Positions 1 to 19,907 of a stretch of DNA of 64,000 nucleotides are shown here, in pieces; the first letter of the stretch is position 1; every line of letters starts with the position of its first letter. A program made the position numbers and the translations under genes. The notes beneath the pieces were generated by a model that worked only from the letters and a program-made list of their open reading frames with translations, ran no database searches and was not told the origin of the DNA. Origin of the DNA: Alnus glutinosa (Eukaryota; Streptophyta; Magnoliopsida; Fagales; Betulaceae); assembly GCF_958979055.1 (NCBI RefSeq), contig NC_084896.1, positions 1,922,001 through 1,986,000 on the forward strand, in the 5' to 3' direction.

Positions 1-287
1 AACAAACACTGTAATACACGGCAGAGCCACATATTAAATAAACATACACATACTTGATGCAGCCATGGAAGAAAGGTCAAGTTGCTGTGTTTAGAGTAAT
101 TTCCAGTTTTAGCAGCTTAAGAGCTTCTCATATGTGGGGCCATTATGCGACATCAGAATGAAGCAAGACCTATATGCTTTTAAAGCTTATATTGTAAGTG
201 TCTTAGCATTAAAATAGTTTTTAAATTGGGTCATTAGTTTATAAGTTATGGGCTTTTTTTAATGTGCAATACAAGATCTGGAATTTC

Positions 288-809
288 ATAAACTTCCTGC
301 ATATAATTTTATTTTAGGATTATTTTCTGAATTATGTTTGGTCTAGAGCATTCTAGAATTTCCAATTGAATTAGTAGCCTTTTTATTGAGTTTTACAAAT
401 CTTTTGTTTACCAATCAAATTAAGAATCCAAGTCCTAGTAGATTACCCAAGAGTCAATAAGTTTATGTAAATATGCTTCATTATATTCAAAGAACTCAAA
501 CTTTGATCAATGGAAAATTGGGTGTCTAGAGTACTGAGGCATGTTTTTATAAACTTCCTGCATATAATTTTATTTTAGGATTATTTTCTGAATTATGTTT
601 GGTCTAGAGCATTCTAGAATTTCCAATTGAATTAGCAGCCTTGTTATTGAGTTTTACAAATCTTTTGTTTATCAATCAAATTAAGAATCCAAGTCCTAGT
701 AGATTACCCAAGAGTCAATAAGTTTATGTAAATATGCTTCATTATATTCAAAGAACTCAAACTTTGATCAATGGAATATTGGGTGTCTAGAGAACTGAGG
801 CATGTTCGG
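288..809. repeat. 261-bp direct tandem duplication in intron 11 of MATE copy 1
   Basis: Two near-identical units begin at 288 and 549, each starting ATAAACTTCCTGCATATAAT. The homologous intron of MATE copy 2 (about 9390-9650) has only one unit, so the duplication arose after the two gene copies separated. No transposon ends are visible, so unequal exchange or replication slippage is the likely origin. Confidence 0.85.
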
Positions 810-950
810 CTCAATATGTTCTTTTATCCCTGTTCTTCTTTGGCAAAATTTACATGACAGTCGAACAACCCCCAAACAGTCAAACTTTTCTCTTTTCTTC
901 CCTATTTTGTAACCTCAAATTGAGCCATTGCCCATACATGTCGAAACCCT

Positions 951-1400
951 GGTCTGTTTGGTTCGAAACTTTTTCAATATTCTAATCGGGTTTTATTCAA
1001 AACTCGGAAACCGACATCAAACCTGAATAAAACCCGGATTTAAATATTCAAATGGCATGATTATTTCAATCATTATCAACATTAATTTTCATAACACCAA
1101 TCATTATACACAACTTTTCATTCAATCCAATCATTTCCTACCATTGAAAAACATTTTTTCCAATCTCAAAAATTTAACACCAATCATTATACACAACTTT
1201 TCATACAATCCAATCATTTTCCAATCACTTCCTACCATTAAAAAATACTTTTTTCCAGTCTAAAAAATTCAATACCCAACACAAATTCAAAAAGAATCTG
1301 AATTCTATTCAACATCCAAACACATTTTCATTGCCTCGAAATCCGCAAACAGATTCTCTAATATTATTCTTATTCATAAAATTCAACACCCAAACGGACC
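951..1400. mobile_element. 450-bp MITE, private to intron 11 of MATE copy 1
   Basis: The segment begins GGTCTGTTTGG and ends CCAAACGGACC, which are inverted repeats of each other. The interior is AT-rich and non-coding, with internal repeats of an ACACCAATCATTATACACAA-type motif. The paralogous intron near 9800 lacks it: the flanking AAACCCT joins directly to AATATTC there. The terminal sequence resembles PIF/Harbinger (Tourist-like) MITEs, but a clean 3-bp target duplication is not visible, so the superfamily is tentative. Confidence 0.7.
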
Positions 1401-1722
1401 ATAATATTCACCAAATAACCCTTTCAGAAACCTGTTTGCTTCGATTATTTCCTGTCTAGTCAATCTTTGAACCAAGCCCTTTCTTCTAAAATTTTAAACC
1501 CTAATCCATAAATTCTACTAACCGTAAGTCCACCACAAGCACAGGTAGAAAGAATCCATAAATCTATCCTAAGTCAATACTTCCACCGGAGCCTGAAATA
1601 GACATCACTCTTATATCAAGTTTCAGCAGGCTATGCTAAAAAATTATCCAGAAGACTTGCATAAATAAAAATCATGAGAAAAACTTGACGGAAACTTCAT
1701 ATTAAAATAAAACCAAGTGTAC

Positions 1723-4700
1723 CAGCAATGTTCCCTCAAGGCTGTGAGTTGGGGGTGTGACAGCTAATGCAAGAAAATATGGAATGAGAACCTTGTGCAT
1801 CTGCGTGGAAACAAGATATATCAAGAAGAATCAGATAAGGCTTACTTTGCCATTTGCATAAGATCACGAAAATGCATATGTTTCCAATAGATTATCTGCA
1901 CCTTAATTAATTTCCTCTACTTTAACTAACCACACAAATAAGATCTATAGTGCACGTCAGACTTGAGATATATGAATTTTGACTTACCAATGAAATAGCA
2001 CAAATATGATAATATTTCAAAGTGTAATAGCTACAAATAAAACAATGTTAATGTTAATTTAAATTTCTCAGATTTATTTTGAAGTTATAATACTCTTTGA
2101 AATGAGAAAGAAAAACACCTCATGCATACTCTAAATCCACTGATTGGGCCTGGAGCTCAACAACTAATATCACTAAAAAGATGATAATTTAGTATAAAAG
2201 CAATTGTCATAATCTACTTAATGCAATCTGTTAAGGCACAAAGCGGCATAACTCCAAAGGCTATAAAAGAACTGATACTACCACCAAGGGACAAACTCAA
2301 AAAGTAAGAACTAACCTCCTGTATGACATTCTGATCATGTGTAAAAATTTTGGGGAACAACCAAGGAACACATGTTCCAACAATCCCTAATAGCAACCCA
2401 GCTATTCCTCCAATGATGACAAGTGACTTTAGCAGCATTCGAGCCTGTTGTATTTCACTAAGCACTCAGAAATCTTTCAACAAAGAAAAATCAATATAGA
2501 GACAAATAACATGGTGTCAATACTGTCAAGAGAGAGAGAGAATCGGAAGACAGTGACTTTACCAAAATGATACATCAATAAGATTTAAGATAAAACACGA
2601 TCGTAACAGCAACTGATACAACTTTAGAAGGCTGCAGCATCAGAAAAATTACCATCACTAACCTTTTCCAAATTTCGACGGGCTCCATATATGAACTCCG
2701 GCATAAATGATTGTGCGGTTTGCGATAGAGGTTCACCCCATACCGTACACATACAGAACGTTTGAACCATGACCTAGAGTAAAAAGTAAGTTTTCAATGC
2801 AAATGGCCATTGTTTTTGTCAAAGATGGGGAAGCTAAAGCAGGGAAGATGGGACAAAAAATTACAAGTGTAACTAACCTGATGAGCGGCCATGGTGTGTG
2901 TGCCCATAGATGTGGCAAAATATATAAGGAGGGAATAGAAAGCCACCTGAAGCATCAAAATGTCTGAGAAAAATAGAGATATGACATGAGACGAAATTCA
3001 GCTACAGCATTGAGTAATACTATAGTCTAACCTTTGACATCATTGTTAAAAAAACTGGAGCAGCAAGCCCAAGTACTGTTGAAAGTTCATGAGGTGATGG
3101 AACAGAGATAGCAAAAGCATTGTATCCTTTTTTGTTCAGAGTTTCAATCATCATATAACCTGCAATAACCTACAACAAATGCTGGTAAGTGGCAATGGAA
3201 AAAGAAATCAGTGTATATCTGCTTGGCTTCAGTGAGAATGCATCAATAAGAGCATATTATAAATTATATTCAGCCTGAAAGAAATCAATATTGAATCTTT
3301 CAGTCAGCACACCTGAGAAGCCATTGTAGCCCATGCTGCACCAGCAATACCATAGCCTAAGAAGCTGCACAGGAATATATCACCAATGCCATTTACAACA
3401 CTGGCAACCGCCAAAGCCTTTAAAGGTCCCCAGGAATCTTTCATGCCGAGACTGGAAAATGGAGGAAAACATCAGATACAAACTTAATGAAGTAACAAAT
3501 GTTTCAATTTCATTAAACATGCCAATATCTCATTTGAGATGGGCAAATCAAATTGTATCATAATCAAACACCAAGCCAATATCTTATAAACACAAAAGAT
3601 CAATATCTTATAGCAGTCAGAAAAAATTGTACGGAAAAGGATGCAAGCAGCACCAAATAAGGCTTTGCAGATTTAACAAAATTTGTCCAGTACGGCTCAT
3701 AGCTAACGAGTATATTCATTAGCAGGTCAAGAACAAGTATGAACAGCCATACTAAGGCACTGTGAGCTTATTCAGTAGATAATGTATGGGAAGAGATATG
3801 GTTCATCAGAAGCACCTTGCACTTTGAGCAACCCATCCAACGAGAAGTGCAGGCCATGCTAAGCCTCGAATCTACAATCACAAAAGATTCAATTAAATGC
3901 ATCAAGTGGAGCAGAATATTAAATGTTACAGACATGCAACCAGAATCCATCAGATATTTGTTCTCATGAACAAATGTTCACAGGCAAAACTCTGTGTCAG
4001 ATTATATTAGCTGTCAAAGGCAGTCAATGAAGACAAAAGATACTGCAAGCCAGTGCATAGATGTTGATCATTCATATGATAAATGAGTGACAGCAAAAAG
4101 AAAAAATATTACATTATTAAGTATCTCTGAATTCCAATGCGAATGGGGTCTTTTCCGCAGAAAAGCAAGGGGAACTTTTTATGTTATTTTATTCTATTTT
4201 ACTTTTTTGAACTTCTATTCTTCTCCTGTCCCTTCTATAACTTGGTTTTATGATTTAATAACAGGAAATAATTCTGCACAAAAGGAATAACTGGAAAAAT
4301 TCAAAGTATATATCAAAACAAACCATTACATTTAAGAGAAATGTACCTGAACATATGTGTTTGCTGCAGGTACAACATGTGCGTTCTTTGGTCCAGTAAA
4401 AGCTGAAAAAAGTAGTATAGTCATCAGTCGTTGGATTGTGTCTGGAATTCATTTAGTAAAAAACACCTGCTGTAATCCATTAAGTGGTGAAAGAGATAGA
4501 ACTACTGACTACCCAAAAACAATCAAACACTCCATTTATCAATCGTAATTTGAGAAATAGCCCAATGCAGCTCCAAGCCTTATTACCAGTCAGTGCCCAT
4601 GAACCAAAGAACTTTGTAAACAAAAGCATCAAGCAGCCACAAGTGAACCCAATAAAGAGTAAGTTAGATATGTGATGCTGGACTTCATTTTTATCCTGTA

Positions 4701-5557
4701 TCAATGCCATACCGTTAAAACAAAAATGAAAAAATAAAAAATAAAAAAATTGCAGCATAAAACATCGAGGAGCAAAGAGACATTAATTAAAACAAATGAT
4801 CAAAAGTGAAGTAACACACCCTAAATGCAACAAAGGCCTTCAATTGTTTAAGAAACGAACCTTTCTGGCAAGGGAAGTAGCAACCATATTCGAAGTAGCA
4901 ATCGAAAGGAACATGAACGTATAACTCATATAATCGCATATAACCGTTGCCGGGCCTGTCAGTCCAAATTCACAATCAAATTAAACCATAACTTAACTCA
5001 GCAATTAAAGCAAGTAAGTTTGAGCCGAAGTTCCTCTTTTTTCCCCAGCGAGAATTGTAAAATTAGAAACTTTTCCTGCTTTTTCTCAGCAAACAAGCAG
5101 AGAACTAACTCTAAACAACACCAAATTCACAGGAGAACACAGTACCTAAAGCAGCGAGCTCAATGGAGCTACCCTGACCGATCACCACGGTGTCAATCAG
5201 ACTCATCAAGGGCCCGCAAATCCAGAGCCCCGTGGTGGGCCCAGTGAACTTCACAATCTCCTTCATCTGATTCCATATACTCTGTCTCTCTTCACTCCCC
5301 GATTCCTCTCCCCCCACAACCCCCAACACCTTTCCCGAAACCGAAACGGTACCGCCATCGTTTTCGCCCGAGGCTTCGGTGGGGCTAATGCAAGCGGTTA
5401 TAATCCGATTTCGACGACTTTTCGGCGTCGAAGCGAGCGACAAATTTGAAGGGAAAAGAGGCGCGTGAAAGCGAGGGTAAAGAGAGAGTCGTTTTTGAGT
5501 GGTGTTTTGGAAGAGAGGGGTGTGAGAAGGGCAGCCTATTAGGGTTTGGAATTGCAT
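1723..5557 (-). CDS. DTX46: MATE efflux transporter, EDS5/DETOXIFICATION 46-like, plastid-targeted (copy 1, 3' end outside window)
   Basis: Eleven exons are visible on the minus strand: 5146-5557, 4861-4955, 4587-4695, 4347-4402, 3816-3871, 3451-3313, 3169-3032, 2946-2878, 2773-2663, 2444-2316 and 1800-1723. All introns are GT/AG and the frame is open for 464 codons. The start was placed at 5557 (MQFQTLIG) because it matches copy 2 and begins a Ser/Arg-rich, acid-poor leader typical of a chloroplast transit peptide. MATE signatures include [18 protein letters not shown], the [10 protein letters not shown] loop, PAANTYVQ and [14 protein letters not shown]. The last three exons seen in copy 2 (AGRDLKF through the stop) must lie left of position 1. 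EDS5 exports the salicylic-acid precursor isochorismate from plastids; that role is inferred here from family membership. Orthology to DTX46 versus EDS5/DTX47 cannot be settled by eye. Compared with copy 2, exon 1 lacks 24 nt and the proximal TATA box is missing. Confidence 0.9.
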
Positions 5558-6780
5558 TTTTTGCTTTTTGCCGTTGGAAATGGACGCCAAAATATGAAAA
5601 AGCGGGGAGGACAGAGCCGAGACGAGGAAGAGAGAATAATAGCACATGCACAGTTGAGGAGTTGGTCAGTTGCGAAGACCGAGTCTTGACTCTTGACTGT
5701 GGTTTGGATTTGCCATTTAAAAATAATTATTTTAAAAAATAAAATTGTAGTTAAAGTTTTAAAATTTTACGTTTTTTTTAAAAAACTCATTGACTGTTAT
5801 TTTAAAAAGTAAATTTTATGTGTTTTCAAATCACAATTTTTAAAAAATGTAATTTAAAATGATTATTTTCTTTGATTTAGTTTAAAATCACATTTTTTTA
5901 TTTATGAAATCGCAATCTCAAACGTATTCTAAGTGATTTATATTATAATAATTTTAAATGAATTTCAAAAAGAGAAATTCAAGTGCATTAAGCATATTTC
6001 TTGACGTGACAAACAAAATTATCATAAGATTTAAAATTTAATAATAATTCACTCAAAATTTAATGATAATTTCTAATGCCACATAAAAAAGTATTTGCTT
6101 AAAAGTATATGTAGCATTTTTCTTTTAATTTTTTAAATTTGAGAAATCCTAGGATTACAAAGAGATTTACATACACAAGCATATGAATGACGTGGCAGGA
6201 ATATGGCATTGCCACGTCAGTTTAAAAAAAAAATAGTTATATTTTGTTGTAGTGATAAGCATTATATAACGATTACAATTAATGTAAAGGTTACTTAGTA
6301 GAATGTTTGGGTGGTAATGATTAATGCGTGAGGCTCAAATAATTAGAGCCGTCGGTCACCACAACCATGGGTCTGTTAAGGGTTAAACCACCTATCTCTG
6401 ATGTATGCTAATTTTGGGTACAGAGAGCATTTGTCACAGAAATAATGAAGATGGTGCAGTGATTCCATGAATAAAACAACCAACTTCAATTAATTTTCAA
6501 GTGGCACAGAGTTCTTTCTTGTAAGATACAGAAAAATACAACTAACTAACAAGCAAGCAACTCCTGGCTGTGGTGTAATACATATCACAGCTTGAGACAT
6601 ACATTGCTTTTGCTTTTAGCATCATTGAGGCACAGCATGACAATTTAATGTTTGGCCACAAGGGCAATATGTGATACTCATTCTTTTTTTCTTTTCTTTT
6701 TTTTGTGTGGGTAATTCATAGAATAATGAATTGGATTCTTGCTAAATTGATTTTCGTATGTGTTCATGTGGGTTCCTAAA
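5558..6780. other. Intergenic spacer between the two MATE genes, with a degenerate MITE
   Basis: This holds the 5' flank of copy 1 and the 3' flank of copy 2, both on the minus strand. Homology to the copy 2 promoter stops near 5666, just after AGTTGGT. Positions about 5697-5930 resemble a decayed copy of the MITE at 27135-27450: a TTTAAAATCACATTTT-type interior and a right end that reads GAATACGTTTGAGATTGCGA on the minus strand. The remainder is AT-rich and no gene was recognised. Confidence 0.5.
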
Positions 6781-15115
<8,335 letters not shown>

Positions 15116-15228
15116 TTTTTTTTGCCTTTTCCGTCGGAAATGGAGGCCTGAAAGAAAATTAAAAAGAAGCGGGGAAGACTGAGAAATGAGACGAGGAAGA
15201 TAGAATAATCAGTGAGGAGGAGAGTTGG

Positions 15229-15240
15229 TTTATATAATGG
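15229..15240 (-). promoter_or_regulatory. Candidate TATA box of MATE copy 2
   Basis: The minus strand reads CCATTATATAAA about 115-125 bp upstream of the start codon at 15115. Homology with copy 1 ends at this point, so copy 1 lacks the motif. Confidence 0.5.
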
Positions 15241-15602
15241 ATTTTAACTGAATTTCAAAAAAGAGCTGGACTCAAGCGGCTCTGCTGGCGGCTCTTTGTG
15301 ATCGTGCGTGTGTGTATTAATTTCCCTTTTTGTTTACCCAACCATGGTTAATTTAACCCACAGAATTAATTTTAAAAAAACGCAGAAGTATTTTAAGAAT
15401 TTTGGTAGGATTTAACAGTAAATTATTAAGGAGTACTCTTAAGTGAGACGTCTGAAAACGTGAATATCTTAATTTGAAACGTTTGCTAGTTTAATATTCT
15501 TATCTCAAATTAATGTATAATTTGATCAGATATGATACATTATTATCCCAAAACACAATTCTTGATCATCTTGTTCAAGGTGATCACCTAGCTAGTTTTA
15601 AG

Positions 15603-15639
<37 letters not shown>

Positions 15640-16554
15640 AATTAAAAGTAAAAGTTGTTACGTGGACAAAAGTGATCAAAAGTTATGTCTTTAAGTGACA
15701 ATATATCGTATCTCATAATTTGATACTCTTTTGTGTAATTATTCTTAAATTTTTTCTTTTCTTATCCTTTAGAGGGGAGACTTATCCAGTAAACACATCT
15801 TTTTTCACACTTAACGCCTCGAAACTATCATATAATATTTCAAAAAGCTGGTCTAGTGATGAATAATCAGGGTCGGAACTAGCTAGGTGGCCGGGAGCTA
15901 TGTCCCTTGATTTCGAAACTTCATTAAAGGCCATCCCGCTTGTAGAACTTCATTTCTACTTGAAATTTGGAAGTAGCCAACCCGTGAAAGAAGACCCAAG
16001 TTTTGTTTGTGACAATAATTTTAAGATTTTAAAGAATCAAAAAAATAACACAATCATACATTAAAACAAAATTTTACGTTTACGTGGTTAAAGAAAGAAA
16101 AATATTTGGTTTTCATCTTTTTATTCATCTTTGTATAAGAAATGAACAAACCTACCATTGAATATGTAGAACCAACTTGTAATTTCACAAATTAAATTAT
16201 GGGTTTTCAAAAAAAATGAACAAGAGATAGATGTGTAACAACTCCCAAAAATAGAAATTCACTATCAATTGACAGAGCTACTCAAAATCTAATATTTTAT
16301 ACACCTAAATCTCACTCTTTCCCTCGATGCCGCATTGAAGTTTCTCTATCATTATGGAAGAATTGGTGCTCGTATATAGAGCTTGAAAGATGGTGCTAAA
16401 GTAGCAATGAATCTACCATCAGTAGTGGTGGTTTAGTGGTGTCAGGGTAATTTCTTGACCATTATTTTCACCTCTACCAAACACCGTAAAATGTCAAAAT
16501 TATTTTTCAGAAATCATTTTACACTAAAATAAACGAAGCATTAGAGAAAAGAGT
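15241..16554. other. AT-rich intergenic sequence between the MATE and receptor-kinase clusters
   Basis: Apart from the MITE at 15523-15718, I recognise no gene, repeat family or coding exon in this stretch. Open frames are short and AT-driven. Confidence 0.5.
15523..15718. mobile_element. MITE, family shared with 18186-18360
   Basis: The left end (ATATGATACATTATTATCCC, then ACACAATTCTTGATCA) is roughly inverted at the right end (TGATCAAAAGTTATGTCTTT, then ATATCGTATC). A T-run/A-run core is at 15606-15640. A second, better-preserved copy sits 2.6 kb away. No confident target duplication was seen. Confidence 0.6.
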
Positions 16555-17110
16555 TTTCTGGGGCTCTAATACGTACCAGAATAAACTTGACTTAGGATTA
16601 AGTTTTATCCAACTAGTGATATATAGTTGCTAGAAGCAATGTAATTATTGTAAATTAAGGGGCTATGGTAATTAAAAAACAAGTGCTCAATTTTTTCCAC
16701 AGAAAATGCCACAGGATTTCATCAAATCCAATTTGGGTGCCACTATTGGTGACTCTGCTATGTTGGTGACCATGATGAATTAGCTAGTGGCCTTTTTTTA
16801 AGGGTTTGTTTGATAACTCTTTTTTTCTTTTTCTTTTTTTCTCTCTTTTTTGTTATTATTTTTTTTTTATCAGATTAAAAATATTTTAACTTTCACCGTT
16901 ATGACTTATGTCACATTATAATATATATATATATTTTTTGTTTTAAAAATAAACAAACAAAAACAAAAGGCATCATCTAAGAAAAACATGAACAAATTAA
17001 GCGTAGAATCTAACGACACTAACTCCTACCTCAACCACAACTCCCAATATTGGTTTCTTTTCATGTTCTTCTAAGTAATCAATGTGATGCCCTTAGGTCT
17101 TACTTCATTG
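16555..17110. repeat. Duplicated receptor-kinase 3' flank (partner of 24464-24900)
   Basis: This block and 24464-24900 share long similar stretches in the same order: GGGGCTCTAATAC, AATAAACTTGACTTAGGATT, AAGTGCTCAATT, CCACAGG-TTTCATCAAA and, further on, CTAAGTAATCA. The second copy lies directly downstream of an intact receptor-kinase gene, so this one probably marks the tail of a lost kinase copy. Confidence 0.75.
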
Positions 17111-17339
17111 TTGTTAAGATCTTGTATCACTTATTTTAAAAGTTTAAATCAATGAAAAATAACAAATTTAATCATTTAATTAATATTCTAACAATTATGA
17201 AGCAAACCCTATTAGCCATGCCATCATGAATATGTGAAATTTATGGGTAGTTAATTATTGACATATGAAGGTGCTCTTACTTTGTGAAAGGTGTAAAGAC
17301 TACTTCTTTGTGCTCTTATCTCTGACCGGACGTTTTAGA

Positions 17340-18133
17340 GAGAGAAGCTCCTTCTTCTCTCTAGGAGTTCACTGGTTTTCGGCCATAGGAGGGAAGCTTC
17401 CCTCCCCCATCTTTTTGTACCAATAGTCTCTTTGGAGGCTCCTCTTCCCTTCTCAATAATGAGCTCACTAGTTGTCCCCTTCTTTTACCGTGTTTTGTGT
17501 GATTTTTGAGAGTGTTGTTAAGTTGAAATCTTTGAATTTAGATCTACATTTCCTTCTCCATTATCTCACAACATGGGCCTCACCATTAGGTTTGCTGGAC
17601 TCCTCCGAGTCTTTCGTTGGCCGGCGTGCCCCCAATCGACCCCGGCACGTGGCACGCATGCGCCAGGATCTGTTCTGGCGTGTGGCGGCCAGCTGGCCAC
17701 GTGCCACCTCCCCTTCTCCCCCCCACCTCGGCTAGCAATGTTTTTTGGTGGATTCGACGTTTTTTTGACGGCGGCATCCCCTCCCCTCCCCTCTCTTGAC
17801 TGGACCTCTGTTGTTGGGTTTATTATTGTCTTGTTTTTTGGCTTTTTTAGGTTAGATCTCGTAGTTTGCTTGTTGCATGTTCAAAGATTGTTAGTTTTTA
17901 TGGCTTTTTTAGTTCAGATCTGCCCTCTGTTAGTTTTTTAGTGAGCTTCATTGTAAAGAGAAGTTCTTTAATGTTGTACTTGTAATCCTTGTATTTGTTT
18001 TGGTAACTGCTCCCAAGTCAATTTTTAGCTTTGTGTTTAAGGAGTCTTTTTAGGAAATCTTTCTGGTCACTGTAATTTGGCCCTTTGGGGTTTTCTGTTT
18101 GAATGAAGATAGAATTTCTGTTAAAAAAAAAAA
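17340..18133 (+). mobile_element. Probable 3'-terminal retroposed sequence with poly-A tail (LINE-like)
   Basis: The segment has a GC-richer start (about 17540-17760) and grades into a T-rich 3' region ending GAAGATAGAATTTCTGTTA plus a 12-nt A run at 18122-18133. This is the usual look of a truncated non-LTR retrotransposon or retroposed transcript. No reverse transcriptase motif or convincing target duplication was found. Open frames here (for example 17573-17941) lack any recognisable domain and are not annotated as genes. Confidence 0.4.
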
Positions 18134-18185
18134 ATTATGATAATTTCTTTTTTTTAATGCCAGGAATTATTAGTTTAACTCAAGT

Positions 18186-18360
18186 CGATACTTTACCCTA
18201 AGACACAATTCTTGATTACCATTGCTCACGTGACAACTTTTAACTTTTAACTTTTACTTTTTTATTTTTTATTTTTTTTTAATACTCTAAAGCTAGTTGG
18301 GGGGACCACATTGCCACATGAGCAAGGTGATCAAGAGTTGTGTCTTAAAGTCCGGTTTGA
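18186..18360. mobile_element. MITE with about 40-bp inverted ends
   Basis: The left end reads GATACTTTACCCTAAGACAC followed by AATTCTTGATTACC. The right end is its inverted counterpart (GGTGATCAAGAGTTGTGTCT followed by TAAAGTCC). The core is T-rich. It is the same family as 15523-15718. Confidence 0.75.
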
Positions 18361-19084
18361 AATTCTTCTTCCTTTATTTTTACTTCTTCCAAAAAATTTT
18401 AACTTCAACACATTCTTTAACTTTTTTTTTTTTTTATTCCACTTTTTATATCACATCAACATTTTTTTTTATTACTTTTTAAATAAAAAACTCATTACAA
18501 TATAAATTCTTTTCACTTTTTCGTATAAATTATTTCAACTTTACATCACATCAATCATTCAAAAAGAAATTCCTGAAGTGAAGGGTGGGGGGAAATTTCA
18601 AACGGGCCCATATCTCTTATAAGGATAATGAAGAATATTTTGGCGGTTTGAAATTGTAGTAATATTGACTGCTAAAAGAAAAAAAAAGGATGATCATGTT
18701 CAACACGACATCGTCGACATGTTGGGCTCGTTTGGCAAAGGAAGGGGAATGAGAATTTCCCTTCCTCACTTATTCTAAAAATAACTAACTTCAAAACATT
18801 CCAACTTCATATCATATCAATAATTTTTTATTATTATTTAAATAAAAAAAATTAACTATATTATAAAATTTTTTCACTTTTCTATACAATTTTTTTTTAC
18901 TTTATATCACATCTATCAATTCTAATTCTCACTAGTACCAATTCTCCTTCCCTTACCAAACAAGACCGTTAGTCTTAACGTTGTGCAGAGCCGACGGCAT
19001 AATTGGGTCTATTCACATTCATGAGCTCGATCGGCCCAGACAAGTCTTTGATCCTTGGCATCTTTCGTGCCAATGAGTCGATGA

Positions 19085-19199
19085 CAATGACGCGACAATG
19101 TGGAAACTATGAAATAAGCTGCTGCTTCGATTTAATTTCCAATAATCTTATCAATCCCAACCTTCCACCTAGCAGCCATGTATCGGTGGGATGGTCATA
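19085..19199 (-). pseudogene. Antisense relic of a G-type lectin receptor kinase exon 1
   Basis: The minus strand reads DHPTDTWL followed by LGIDKIIGN, then a degraded KQL-like segment with an in-frame TAA. It matches the [17 protein letters not shown] block of the intact kinases at 19908 and 34209. It is in opposite orientation to both intact genes and is cut by the MITE at 19209. Confidence 0.75.
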
Positions 19200-19208
19200 A
19201 TCTCCCAA

Positions 19209-19360
19209 GAGTAATGATTCACTACCACCTAAATATACAACTTTTCACCACCTTGTCTATGTGGCAATGTGGTCCCCCACTTTAATTTATTTTTAAAAAA
19301 TAAAAAAATTCAAAAAGTAGGTGAAAAATTGTATATTTAGGTGGCATTGAATCATTATTC
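19209..19360. mobile_element. 152-bp MULE-type MITE with perfect 9-bp target duplication
   Basis: The terminal inverted repeats are GAGTAATGATTCA and TGAATCATTATTC, with inward similarity around CCACCTAAATATACAA. ATCTCCCAA directly flanks both sides (19200-19208 and 19361-19369). A 9-bp duplication is the Mutator-like hallmark. Confidence 0.88.
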
Positions 19361-19429
19361 ATCTCCCAAATATAGCTGGACCCGCAAAGACTTGATAAAA
19401 ATCAAGTCATATGTTAACACCGAAGGTCC

Positions 19430-19600
19430 CAAGCAACTGCCGGAAATGAATATGATGGACACAGATTCAAAAATTAACAGCGCAGAAAAATGCTTAGTTC
19501 ACAAAGAAAATGGAAGCCGGACGACTGATTCGTACATCAAAGAAAAGAAATGTTGTCTTAGTTCACTCATAATTTTTAGTTTCTTTTACCAATAATAACG
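19430..19600 (+). pseudogene. Relic 3' end of a G-type lectin receptor kinase
   Basis: The segment GATGGACACAGATTCAAAAA followed by TTAACAG resembles the C-terminal coding end of the intact kinases (DTNSTVN region at 24058-24085). The following GTACATCAAAGAAAAGAAAT matches their 3' untranslated sequence, which has CATACATCAAAGAAAAG. Frame and stop are not conserved. It lies about 300 bp upstream of the intact gene. Confidence 0.65.
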
Positions 19601-19702
19601 CTATCCACACAGAATTTATTAGTTTTTGCAGAATCCAAGTATAATTTCTCTTCCATGTACTATCCACGTACATTAGTTAAAAACTAGCCTATAACCCGCT
19701 CG

Positions 19703-19711
19703 CTATATATG
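19703..19711 (+). promoter_or_regulatory. Candidate TATA box upstream of receptor kinase A
   Basis: CTATATATG lies about 200 bp before the chosen ATG at 19908. The distance is long for a TATA box unless the 5' UTR is about 170 nt. Confidence 0.3.
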
Positions 19712-19907
19712 CACGGGTTATATTAGTTATAATTTACTCCAAGTGTCTTTAAAACATTATCAGTAACCAATTCTCTTCCTCTTAAAATATTATTTTGTGC
19801 TTACTGCTTATGCTGAAGTGAACTTCGTCACAAGAAAAGGTCCTAGTTTTCTTGTAATAATACCAACTGCGGTACTGCAGGTCTGCAAGTTAGAGACTCG
19901 GAGAGGG

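Noticed and set aside
17573-17941. 122-codon plus-strand open frame in GC-rich sequence
   Set aside because: Two overlapping frames and an opposite-strand frame are open over the same GC-rich stretch; no domain, and it lies inside a probable retroposed sequence.
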